A program made the translations under genes and the position numbers. This document shows, in pieces, positions 51,854 to 60,246 of a DNA stretch of 61,613 nucleotides. Numbering within the stretch: position 1 is the first letter of the stretch; every line of letters starts with the position of its first letter. The stretch covers positions 1-61,613 of the forward strand of contig JAAYFJ010000038.1 of NCBI GenBank assembly GCA_012728295.1. Direction: 5' to 3'. Under the pieces are notes generated by a model. The model searched no databases and had not been told where the DNA came from. It saw nothing but the letters and a program-made list of their open reading frames with translations. The DNA comes from Tissierellia bacterium. GTDB taxonomy: Bacteria; Bacillota; Clostridia; Tissierellales; Peptoniphilaceae.

Positions 51854-53962
51854 ATGGAAATAGTAAGCCAGTTGGCACAGGAATATAATACGACCAATAC
51901 AATTGTGGAGAACATAATTGAATTATTGGAGGCTAAGAACACAATACCTTTTATTGCAAGATATCGAAAAGAGCAAACGGGCAATATTAATGATGAAGTG
52001 CTTAGACAATTAGTAGAAAGGTGGGAATATTTAACGGGCTTAGAAGATAAAAAAACTGAGACTTTAAAAAGATTAGAAGAACTAGGTCATTTGACAGACG
52101 AGCTAAAGAATGAAGTGCTAGCAGCTCAGACGTTACAGAGAATAGAAGATTTGTACAGACCTTTTAGACCGAAACGAAGAACGAGAGCTTCAATGGCTAT
52201 AGAAAAAGGTTTGAAACCATTAGCAGATTTGATGATAGAAGGTTTAATTGCAGATGATGAATTACTGGTTAGCGCTAAAGACTTCCTTACAGAGGATGTG
52301 GAAACGATAGAGGACGCAATTAATGGGGCGAAGGATATAGTTGCTGAGCAGGTATCAGATGATGCAAACCATAGGGCGTTGGCAAAAAAATATATCGAGC
52401 GAACAGGGAAATATAAATCTAAAGGCATTGAAGAAGATATACATCCTTATGAGATGTATGAGGAGCATGAGGAACTATATAGAACGACACCTGGTTATAG
52501 AGTTTTGGCAATGAATCGTGGCGAGAAAGAGAAAAAACTAAGAGTTGGTATTGAAGTAAACCATGAACAGGTTATACAACTATTAGAGCACTATATAGTA
52601 AAGGGTGGTAGTCAAAAACTTTTAAAAGAAGCTATAGAAGATGGTTGGAAAAGGTTGATGTTCCCTGCTCTAGAAAGAGAATTAAGGCAACTTAGTACAG
52701 AGACAGCACAAGAGGAGGCGATTTCAGTTTTCGGAAGAAACTTGAGACCTCTTTTAATGCAAGCTCCATTAAGGGATAAAGTTGTATTGGCATTAGACCC
52801 AGGGTTTAGAACAGGTTGTAAAGTTGTTGTATTAGGTCGAGAAGGTCAATTGCTTGACAATGATGTAATATATCCAACTGAGCCGCGAAATGACATAAAA
52901 GGTTCCATGAAAAAGTTATTGCCGCTTATTTCCAAATATAGTGTGGACTATATTGCAATAGGAAATGGTACTGCGTCTAGGGAGACGGAGCAATTTGTAG
53001 CACAGATGATAGATGAGCATAAGCTTTCAATATTCTATACGATTGTCAATGAAGCTGGTGCATCGATTTATTCAGCTTCAGAATTAGGTAAAGCAGAATT
53101 TCCGGATCATGATGTAACAGTTAGAGGAGCAGTATCCATAGGCAGGAGATTACAAGACCCCATTGCTGAACTTGTTAAGATTCACCCTAGAAACTTGGGA
53201 GTTGGTCAATATCAACACGATTTAAATAATCAAAGATTAGATCAAGTCCTGACTAATGTGGTAGAGGATTGCGTAAATACTGTGGGAGTGGATTTAAATA
53301 CAGCTAGCCCGGCATTAATGGAATATGTTTCTGGAGTTAATTCGAAGGTAGCTAAGTCCATAGTAGAATATAGAACCATTAACGGCAGATTTACCAATAG
53401 AAAACAGTTAAAAGAAGTAAAAGGGCTTGGGGCTAAAACATTTGAGCAATGTGCCGGATTTATGAGGATTGCAGATGGTAACGAGCCGTTAGATAATACA
53501 GCTGTGCACCCAGAGAGCTACGAGCTGGCCAGAAGAGTTCAGTCTGAAGCGGAGGGCAAATCTTCTGCAGAGTTGGCAGAGTTGTGGGAAGTTGGATTGT
53601 TTACTTTGAAAGACATATTGGCTGAGCTAGAAAAACCTGGTAGAGACCCAAGAGACGAAGGGGAGGCACCACTTTTTAGACAGGATGTCTTAGGATTAGA
53701 TGATTTAGATGTTGGAATGACATTGTCAGGTCAAGTGAGAAATGTAGTGGATTTTGGTGCTTTTGTTGATATTGGAGTAAAACAAGATGGGCTAATACAC
53801 ATTACTGAAATGTCTGATAAGTTTTGTAAAGATCCCCATTCAGTATTAAAAGTGGGAGACAAGGTGGATGTAACAATAATAAATTTAGATAAAGAGAAGG
53901 AGAGGATAGGTTTATCCATGAGGACTTCTCAAAATAAAGGAAAGAAAAAAACTGTTAATTAA
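51854..53962 (+). CDS. tex: Tex-family RNA-binding protein
   Basis: A 702-residue protein. A helical N-terminal region is followed by a YqgF-like nuclease fold (LALDPGFRTGCKVVVLG near residue 313), helix-hairpin-helix repeats (GVDLNTASPALMEYVSGVN, NRKQLKEVKGLGAKTFEQCAG) and a C-terminal S1 domain (GMTLSGQVRNVVDFGAFVDIGVKQDGLIH). Tex proteins bind RNA and affect transcription and toxin expression. GAAGGAGAGAATAA precedes ATG. It is followed 9 bases later by an amidohydrolase gene. Confidence 0.92.
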   Translation: MEIVSQLAQEYNTTNTIVENIIELLEAKNTIPFIARYRKEQTGNINDEVLRQLVERWEYLTGLEDKKTETLKRLEELGHLTDELKNEVLAAQTLQRIEDLYRPFRPKRRTRASMAIEKGLKPLADLMIEGLIADDELLVSAKDFLTEDVETIEDAINGAKDIVAEQVSDDANHRALAKKYIERTGKYKSKGIEEDIHPYEMYEEHEELYRTTPGYRVLAMNRGEKEKKLRVGIEVNHEQVIQLLEHYIVKGGSQKLLKEAIEDGWKRLMFPALERELRQLSTETAQEEAISVFGRNLRPLLMQAPLRDKVVLALDPGFRTGCKVVVLGREGQLLDNDVIYPTEPRNDIKGSMKKLLPLISKYSVDYIAIGNGTASRETEQFVAQMIDEHKLSIFYTIVNEAGASIYSASELGKAEFPDHDVTVRGAVSIGRRLQDPIAELVKIHPRNLGVGQYQHDLNNQRLDQVLTNVVEDCVNTVGVDLNTASPALMEYVSGVNSKVAKSIVEYRTINGRFTNRKQLKEVKGLGAKTFEQCAGFMRIADGNEPLDNTAVHPESYELARRVQSEAEGKSSAELAELWEVGLFTLKDILAELEKPGRDPRDEGEAPLFRQDVLGLDDLDVGMTLSGQVRNVVDFGAFVDIGVKQDGLIHITEMSDKFCKDPHSVLKVGDKVDVTIINLDKEKERIGLSMRTSQNKGKKKTVN

Positions 53963-53971
53963 GGAGATAAT

Positions 53972-55132
53972 ATGATTGTAATAAAAAATGCAACAATAAT
54001 GCCGATGACATCAGAAACTATTAATAATGGACAAATTGAAATTGAAAATGGAAAAATTTCATATGTGGGTATTGCACGAGATGTTGATCAAGTTGAGAGA
54101 ACAATAGACGCCAGAGGCTCTTTGGTAACTCCTGGATTGATAGATGCCCACTGCCATATAGGATTATTTGAAGAGGGGATTGGCTTTGAAGGTGATGACG
54201 GTAACGAGATGACTGATCCAATAACGCCTAATATGAGGGGGATAGATGGAATCAATCCTCATGACGAAGCCTTTGAACTAGCAAGAGCGGGTGGTGTGAC
54301 TACAGCTATTACAGGGCCAGGAAGCGCCAATGTGGTAGGTGGAACTTTTTTAGCAATAAAAACCGTTGGCAATAGGGTTGATGATATGGTGTTAAAAGAC
54401 CCCATTGCCATGAAAATTGCCTTTGGAGAAAACCCAAAACGCGTTTATAATGGCAGAAAGCAAACCCCTATGACTAGAATGGGTACGGCTGCATTATTGA
54501 GAGAGGCTTTGAATAAAGCTAAGGAATACGATGGCAAAATGTCTTTGGAAGATGAGAGCAAACACCCAGGGTTTGATGCAAAGTTAGAAGCACTTCGACC
54601 AGTGGTTAGGGGAGAATTGCCATTAAAAGCTCATGCACACAGAGCAGATGATATTTTTACTGCCATCAGAATAGCCGATGAATTTGGAATTCCAATTACT
54701 TTAGATCACTGCACCGAGGGTCATTTAATTGCTGATCATTTAGGAAAAATTGGAAAACCTGCTATTGTAGGACCAACTTTTGGTAATAAGAGCAAGTTTG
54801 AATTGAATAAAAAGACATTTAAGACTCCAAAGGCGTTGGTTGAAGCAGGTGTTAAAATTGCTATAAATACAGACTCTCCTGTTATTCCTTTAGAAAATTT
54901 ACCACTTTGTGCTGCATTAGCAGTAAAAGAAGGGTTAGACGAAACGGAAGCGTGGAAGAGTATCACCATTAACCCGGCGGAAATATGTGGCATTTCAGAC
55001 AGAGTTGGTAGCTTAGAAGTTGGCAAAGATGCAGACATTGTAGTGTTTAGCGGAGATCCTATGCATGATGTGGACTATAGAGTCAAGTACACAATAATTG
55101 ATGGGGTAATTGTCTATGAAGGAAAACAATAA
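53972..55132 (+). CDS. Amidohydrolase family protein
   Basis: A 386-residue metal-dependent hydrolase of the imidazolonepropionase-like group. Metal ligands are in DAHCHIGLFEEG near residue 57, KAHAHRADD near 215, DHCTEGH near 240 and NTDSPV near 305. The GSLEVGKDADIVVFSGDP end is typical. The substrate is not predictable; a cyclic amide or amino-acid derivative is usual. AAGGAGATAAT precedes ATG. It overlaps the PAP2 gene by 17 bases. Confidence 0.82.
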   Translation: MIVIKNATIMPMTSETINNGQIEIENGKISYVGIARDVDQVERTIDARGSLVTPGLIDAHCHIGLFEEGIGFEGDDGNEMTDPITPNMRGIDGINPHDEAFELARAGGVTTAITGPGSANVVGGTFLAIKTVGNRVDDMVLKDPIAMKIAFGENPKRVYNGRKQTPMTRMGTAALLREALNKAKEYDGKMSLEDESKHPGFDAKLEALRPVVRGELPLKAHAHRADDIFTAIRIADEFGIPITLDHCTEGHLIADHLGKIGKPAIVGPTFGNKSKFELNKKTFKTPKALVEAGVKIAINTDSPVIPLENLPLCAALAVKEGLDETEAWKSITINPAEICGISDRVGSLEVGKDADIVVFSGDPMHDVDYRVKYTIIDGVIVYEGKQ

Positions 55133-55772
55133 GAAGAACTTTATTAAAAATCAATATTTAATACTGATACCTGCAATATGTGGCATGGTATTGGGATTTG
55201 TCACAAAAGATGGGCCTATATCCATTGATAAATGGTACTATGACCATATGTTTCCATATTTTGCCGAAGGTCATGGTCATGGCCTTATGAAGTTTCTCTC
55301 ATCTTTAGGGGGCGCTCCATTTATTATTACATTTATGATTTTAGCATTAATATATGCATTAAAGGACAGAAATGTGAGAAACTGGATTTTACTCTTGATG
55401 GCAACATTGGGAAGCTGTATGGATAACACTTTATTAAAGTGGGTTTTTCAAAGAGAGAGACCTGTTAAATATATGATGGTCTATGAAGGTTCTGCAAGCT
55501 TTCCTAGCGGGCACTCAATGATTAGTCTTACTTTGTATTTAACAGTAGCTTTAATATTATCTGAACTATATCCAGAAAGAAGCGCTCTATTTAGAAAGAT
55601 ATTTTTATTACTCGTATTTTGCATATCGCTAAGTAGAATAGCCTTGGGAGTCCATTGGCCAACGGATATTATAGGAGGCTGGTTATTTGGGCTGGCAGCA
55701 TACCATATACATTTGGGTATTAGAAATCTTTGGGAAAAAGACAATAGCAAAAACATAGGAACAATAGCATAA
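55116..55772 (+). CDS. PAP2-family membrane phosphatase
   Basis: A 218-residue protein with about five membrane segments. The three PAP2 motifs are present: KWVFQRERPVK, SFPSGHSMIS and RIALGVHWPTDIIGG. It would remove phosphate from lipid phosphates such as undecaprenyl diphosphate or phosphatidic acid. I start at ATG 55116, within the amidohydrolase end. No strong ribosome site, so it is probably coupled. Confidence 0.85.
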   Translation: MKENNKKNFIKNQYLILIPAICGMVLGFVTKDGPISIDKWYYDHMFPYFAEGHGHGLMKFLSSLGGAPFIITFMILALIYALKDRNVRNWILLLMATLGSCMDNTLLKWVFQRERPVKYMMVYEGSASFPSGHSMISLTLYLTVALILSELYPERSALFRKIFLLLVFCISLSRIALGVHWPTDIIGGWLFGLAAYHIHLGIRNLWEKDNSKNIGTIA

Positions 55773-55774
55773 AG

Positions 55775-55806
55775 GGAATGGGGACCTATAGATGGTCTCC
55801 ATTTCC
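55775..55806 (+). terminator. Hairpin after PAP2 gene
   Basis: GGAATGGGGACC pairs with GGTCTCCATTTCC (one bulge, one G-U) around 7 bases. No clear T-run, so termination is uncertain. Confidence 0.55.
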
Positions 55807-55998
55807 ATTGTGGGGAGCAATCCCAAAATATTATTGCCTAGATTACGGAATCAATCGTGAAAATAGATACTTTAAACTAAAAGCACATAAGATTTTTAAC
55901 AATTTACATAAAAATATTACCTAAAAAAATAATATATAAAAGCCGAAATATTGTGAAAAATACGAATATACACCATATACAGGGGCTTGGTAACAGAA

Positions 55999-56036
55999 AC
56001 GCACAAGGACTATAGTCCCTATGTGTGTTTTTTTGT
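55999..56036 (+). terminator. Orphan terminator/attenuator upstream of mraZ
   Basis: ACGCACA-AGGACT pairs with AGTCC-TGTGTGT and is followed by a T-run. No gene lies in the ~190 bases before it (AT-rich, no ORF), so it either ends read-through from PAP2 or attenuates a leader of the cell-wall cluster. Confidence 0.75.
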
Positions 56037-56083
56037 TATTTATGTTGGTATTTCCCTAATAATGGTGTAAAATGATATTAAAG

Positions 56084-56127
56084 TGGTAGGAAGTGGTAGG
56101 AAATGGTGGATTTGATTAAAAGGTGGT
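56084..56127 (+). promoter_or_regulatory. MraZ-box direct repeats
   Basis: TGGTAGGAAG, TGGTAGGAAA and TGGTGGATTT start at 56084, 56094 and 56104, exactly 10 bases apart, with another TGGT at 56124. MraZ binds short GT-rich direct repeats at this spacing upstream of its own gene. Confidence 0.75.
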
Positions 56128-56135
56128 TGATATAA

Positions 56136-56567
56136 ATGTTTATCGGAGAATTTCAACATACCTTAGATACTAAGGGAAGACTTATTATTCCATCTAAATT
56201 CCGTGAAGAGCTAGGTTATGAGTTTGTTATGACTAAAGGGCTTGACGGATGTCTTTTCGTGTATCCAAAATCCGAGTGGAGCATTGTGGAAAACAAGATA
56301 AAATCACTGCCTATGACAGATAGAAAAGCAAGGACGTTTATGCGATTCTTCTTTGCGGGTGCTTGTGAGTGTTCTCTAGACCGACAGGGCAGAGTATTAA
56401 TTCCAGCAAATTTGAGAGAGTTTGCAGAATTGGAAAAAGACACTGTACTTGTTGGACTGACAACCAGATTAGAGATTTGGGATAAAAATCGTTGGGATGA
56501 GATTAACGATATGGAAAGCATGGACTTCGATGAAGTAGCTGATGCTATGGCAGCATTGGGAATTTAA
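56136..56567 (+). CDS. mraZ: Division/cell wall cluster transcriptional repressor
   Basis: A 143-residue protein with two SpoVT/AbrB-like halves: [22 protein letters not shown] and [22 protein letters not shown]. MraZ binds repeats in front of its own operon and represses it. Direct repeats lie immediately upstream. ATG 56136 is preceded by AGGTGG with fair spacing. First gene of the dcw cluster. Confidence 0.95.
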   Translation: MFIGEFQHTLDTKGRLIIPSKFREELGYEFVMTKGLDGCLFVYPKSEWSIVENKIKSLPMTDRKARTFMRFFFAGACECSLDRQGRVLIPANLREFAELEKDTVLVGLTTRLEIWDKNRWDEINDMESMDFDEVADAMAALGI

Positions 56568-56579
56568 GGGGGGGTGGAA

Positions 56580-57503
56580 ATGTATCATCGTCCTATTATG
56601 GTCAACGAAGTGCTAAGTGGGCTGTCCATCGATCCCAATGGGGTCTATGTAGACGCTACCCTTGGTGGTGGTGGACATAGCGAGGCGGTTGCACAGCTTT
56701 TAGAAAACGGGAAACTGATTTCTATAGATCAAGATCAAGACGCTATCAATGAAGCAAAGAAAAGATTAGATAAATATGGCAACGTAATAATTGTCAAAGA
56801 TAATTTTGAAAACTTAGATAAAGTACTAAAGAATCTAAATATAGAAAAAGTTAATGGGATATTAATGGATATAGGAGTTTCTTCACATCAACTAGATGAG
56901 GGAGACAGGGGTTTTTCATACAACTTAGATGCCCCTTTAGATATGAGAATGAACAAAGAGGCTGAAATATCCGCATGGAATATTGTAAATGAATACAGTG
57001 AAGAAGCTTTAGAAAAGATTATTTTGGATTTTGGCGAAGAACGTTGGGGAAAGAGGATAGCTGCTTTCATTGTAGAGGCAAGGATTAGCAATCATATAAA
57101 CACAACATTTGAGTTAAGTGAAGTTATTAAAAAAGCTATTCCAAAGCAAGTTAGGATGGGAATGAAGCATCCTGCTAAGAAAGTTTTTCAAGCGATCAGA
57201 ATAGAGGTAAATAGAGAACTTGAAGTTCTAGATATTGCACTAGACAAAGCGTTAAATGCACTATTACCTGGAGGGAGATTGGCGGTATTAACATTCCACT
57301 CTCTTGAGGACAGAATTGTAAAAGAACGATTTAGACATTGGCAATCCGATTGCATTTGTCCTCCGACTTCTCCAATATGTCAGTGCGATAAAGAAAAAGA
57401 GGCGATTATTGTAAACAGAAAACCCATAACTGCTTCAGATGAAGAGCTAGAAACAAATCCACGTGCTGCTTCTGCGAAGTTACGAATAATAGAAAGGTGT
57501 TAG
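56580..57503 (+). CDS. rsmH: 16S rRNA (cytosine1402-N4)-methyltransferase
   Basis: A 307-residue SAM methyltransferase. DATLGGGGHSEAV near residue 24 is the SAM-binding loop. MDIGVSSHQLDEGDRGFSYNLDAPLDMRMN is the RsmH signature, near residues 99-128. VLTFHSLEDRIVKERFR follows. I start at ATG 56580 behind GGGGGGG; an upstream GTG at 56574 is inside the ribosome site. It modifies C1402 in the decoding centre. Confidence 0.95.
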   Translation: MYHRPIMVNEVLSGLSIDPNGVYVDATLGGGGHSEAVAQLLENGKLISIDQDQDAINEAKKRLDKYGNVIIVKDNFENLDKVLKNLNIEKVNGILMDIGVSSHQLDEGDRGFSYNLDAPLDMRMNKEAEISAWNIVNEYSEEALEKIILDFGEERWGKRIAAFIVEARISNHINTTFELSEVIKKAIPKQVRMGMKHPAKKVFQAIRIEVNRELEVLDIALDKALNALLPGGRLAVLTFHSLEDRIVKERFRHWQSDCICPPTSPICQCDKEKEAIIVNRKPITASDEELETNPRAASAKLRIIERC

Positions 57504-57514
57504 GAGGGACGATC

Positions 57515-57991
57515 TTGGGAAATACTGCGAGAAAATTAGATCAATATCCTGAATATAGAAACGAGCACAGAAATGCACCGAAGGTTAGGAAAAACACAAA
57601 ACCACCGGTACAAAAAAAGCGTCCAACTTCAAACCCACTTTCAAAGTTGTTTTTCACACTTTCCGTAATGGGATTATTCGTTGTGGGCTTGTTTATTTTA
57701 CAAGGTTATGCTAATATAACTACAGTACAAGCAGAGCTGTCAAAGCAAGAGGCAATCATAGAAGATCTAGAGAAAAAGATGGCAGATTTGACTGTACAAG
57801 TGGAAGGAATTAAGAATTCTTCCAGAGTTGAAGAGGCTGCATTGTATACATTGGGTTTAACGTATCCTGAAGAGAACCAGACTGTTAAGATTAGCGTTCC
57901 ACAACCTGCACAAGTAGCTGCTGTTACAGAAGGTGTAGAGTTTGCTGGACGTGTAAAAACTGTTCTTCAGTTTTTTTCGGGGGCCTTTTAG
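57515..57991 (+). CDS. ftsL: FtsL-like division protein
   Basis: A 158-residue protein: a basic cytoplasmic N-terminus, one membrane helix (LFFTLSVMGLFVVGLFILQGY) and a leucine-zipper-like coiled coil outside (ELSKQEAIIEDLEKKMADLTVQVEGIKN). Size, topology and place between rsmH and a penicillin-binding protein fit FtsL, a divisome scaffold. I start at TTG 57515 behind GGAGGG; an earlier in-frame GTG would include the ribosome site. Confidence 0.8.
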   Translation: MGNTARKLDQYPEYRNEHRNAPKVRKNTKPPVQKKRPTSNPLSKLFFTLSVMGLFVVGLFILQGYANITTVQAELSKQEAIIEDLEKKMADLTVQVEGIKNSSRVEEAALYTLGLTYPEENQTVKISVPQPAQVAAVTEGVEFAGRVKTVLQFFSGAF

Positions 57992-58003
57992 GGGGTACCA
58001 TTT

Positions 58004-60214
58004 TTGAACAAATCGACAATCAATCATAATGCAAGAATCGTGACGGTTATGGGCATTATGATTTTTGTATGTATCGCTATATTAATTCGTCTTGCATATG
58101 TCCAGCTGATTAAAGGTGGAGAGCTAACCAAAACGGCTTTAAAGGAAATGGTTCGCTCTGTGGATATTCAGTCTGAGCGTGGTGAGATTATTGACCGTAA
58201 AGGAAAAAAATGGGCGATTAATGAGAATGCTGCCACAGTGTGGTATAACCCAGATGGGGTTAGCAAAGAAATTCCAAAAGGGGAAAAACTAAGCGAATTT
58301 GATAAGGTATGCGATGGCATAGCAGAGACCTTGGAGCTACCTATTGGTCAGGTTAGAAAACAACTAGGTGAAGCTACTGTCATGATAAAAGTAGGCCAAT
58401 GGATTAGCTTAGAGCAAGCTAGAGCTCTTAGGGAAAAAAACTTCAAAAGTATATCTATTGTAGATGACCAGAAGCGAGTGTATCCCAATGGGGAAATTGC
58501 CGCTGATATTTTGGGTTTTACTAACGTAGATCATGTTGGATTGTATGGTGTCGAGGCGTCATACAATTTTGACCTGTCCGGAGTTCCGGGGAAATGGACT
58601 AAGCAAACCGATTTATTTAATAGACAGATGGCTTTGTCAGGTGAAAGAAAATTTGATCCAACTAATGGAAACACTATAGTAACTACTGTTGATGAGACTA
58701 TACAGTCCATTGCTCACGAGGAAGCTAAAAGGGCATATGAAGACTATGCGGCGGAAGCTATAAGCATTATAGTGCAAGATCCTCAAACAGGGTTTATTTT
58801 GGGTATGGCAAATTATCCTACTTTTGATCCAAATGAACCTAGGAAACCGAGATCTCCTTCTGAAGAAGCAAAATGGGCAGAAATGTCGGAGGAACAGGTG
58901 TTGGAAGACTGGTACTCCATTTGGAAAAACTATGCAGTTAGCTCGATATACGAGCCTGGATCCACATTTAAAGTTATTACTGCTGCAGCAGCAATAGAAG
59001 AAAACAAGTCCAATAAGGATCAGCATTATTACTGCAGTGGAAGCATAAGAGATATTCCGGAAGTCGAATTAAAGTGCTCCATATGGCCAGATGGACATGG
59101 AGATATTTCGCTTAGACAGGCATTAGAACAATCTTGTAACACCACATTTATTACAGTGGGGCGTCATTTAGGAGCAAGATTATTATATAAATATGTAAAA
59201 GCCTTTGGTTTTGGGAGTTTGACGGGCATTGATATCTCTGGAGAAAGTGAGGGCATAATCCCTGCAAGTCCAGAATCAATGCTGGAAGTCAATTTAGCAA
59301 CTATGAGTTATGGTCATGGTATTGCCACAACACCAATCCAATTGATTAATGGTTGTACTGCAGCTATTAATGGTGGTAGATTGATGACCCCAAGGGTAAT
59401 ACAGGAAATTAGAGATCAAAATGGAGAAGTTGTAAAGACATATGAGCCTGAGATGCAAAGGCAAGTAATCTCTGAGAGCACATCCAGAACAGTATTAGAT
59501 ATGATGGAAGGTGTAGTGGAGAGAGGTACTGGTAAAAGAGCACAAGTACCAGGTTATAGAATTGGAGGAAAGACAGGTACGGCTGAAAAAGTTGTAGATG
59601 GTGTATATAAAAAAGGCCATTATGTAGCTTCTTTCTTTGGTGTTGCGCCAATAGAAAATCCGAAATTCACAGTACTGGTAATAATAGATGACCCTGGTTC
59701 AGGGCAGTATTATGGTGGAGCAACAGCTGCTCCCGTAGCCCAAAGGGTGATGAGCAGAACGCTTGAATATTTAGAGGTGCCTAGTGCATTTGGTTCGAGA
59801 GAAACATCTAAAGAACCAACAGTAGTTCCTTATGTAGTAGGAATGAAGTTGGAAGAAGCAGGAAGGACTTTGGTCAAATCCGGATTGCGATATGAAGTAG
59901 AATTTAATGAAAAGAATGACCAAGCAACAGTTGCAGGTCAATTAATACCTGCAGGCACGACGGTGGATAAAGGAACGGTTGTAGATTTATCGTTGCATTA
60001 CTCTGAAGAAACTGTAGAAGAGGGAGTAAAGCTTGTGGTAGATAAGACAATGCCTTCTTTAATTGGTTTATCAAAAGCACAAGCTTTGGATAAGCTACAA
60101 TCTCTAGGGGTGCAAGTAAACGTTGAAGGGGAAGGAAGAGTCGTTGAACAATCACCAGGGGCAGATACTCCTATAAATGAAGGTTCAGAGATTACCATTC
60201 GTTGTGAAGAATAA
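58004..60214 (+). CDS. Class B penicillin-binding protein with PASTA domains (FtsI/SpoVD-like)
   Basis: A 736-residue transpeptidase: a short cytoplasmic part, one membrane helix (IMIFVCIAILIRLAYVQLI), a pedestal domain with SERGEIIDRKGK, then the transpeptidase with YEPGSTFK (active Ser near 325), SCN in EQSCNTTFI and KTG in GGKTGTAEK. Two PASTA domains end it (TVVPYVVGMKLEEAGRTLV and TMPSLIGLSKAQALDKLQS). PASTA tails suit SpoVD or division PBPs in Firmicutes; the locus position suggests the septal enzyme. It starts at TTG 58004 behind AGGGGG. Confidence 0.9.
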   Translation: MNKSTINHNARIVTVMGIMIFVCIAILIRLAYVQLIKGGELTKTALKEMVRSVDIQSERGEIIDRKGKKWAINENAATVWYNPDGVSKEIPKGEKLSEFDKVCDGIAETLELPIGQVRKQLGEATVMIKVGQWISLEQARALREKNFKSISIVDDQKRVYPNGEIAADILGFTNVDHVGLYGVEASYNFDLSGVPGKWTKQTDLFNRQMALSGERKFDPTNGNTIVTTVDETIQSIAHEEAKRAYEDYAAEAISIIVQDPQTGFILGMANYPTFDPNEPRKPRSPSEEAKWAEMSEEQVLEDWYSIWKNYAVSSIYEPGSTFKVITAAAAIEENKSNKDQHYYCSGSIRDIPEVELKCSIWPDGHGDISLRQALEQSCNTTFITVGRHLGARLLYKYVKAFGFGSLTGIDISGESEGIIPASPESMLEVNLATMSYGHGIATTPIQLINGCTAAINGGRLMTPRVIQEIRDQNGEVVKTYEPEMQRQVISESTSRTVLDMMEGVVERGTGKRAQVPGYRIGGKTGTAEKVVDGVYKKGHYVASFFGVAPIENPKFTVLVIIDDPGSGQYYGGATAAPVAQRVMSRTLEYLEVPSAFGSRETSKEPTVVPYVVGMKLEEAGRTLVKSGLRYEVEFNEKNDQATVAGQLIPAGTTVDKGTVVDLSLHYSEETVEEGVKLVVDKTMPSLIGLSKAQALDKLQSLGVQVNVEGEGRVVEQSPGADTPINEGSEITIRCEE

Positions 60215-60246
60215 AATCTATTGCTTTAATAGGAAGAGGGAATAAT

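Noticed and set aside
56084-56127. TGGT repeats as a CRISPR-like or satellite repeat
   Set aside because: Only three or four short copies at 10-base spacing directly before mraZ, which fits MraZ boxes.
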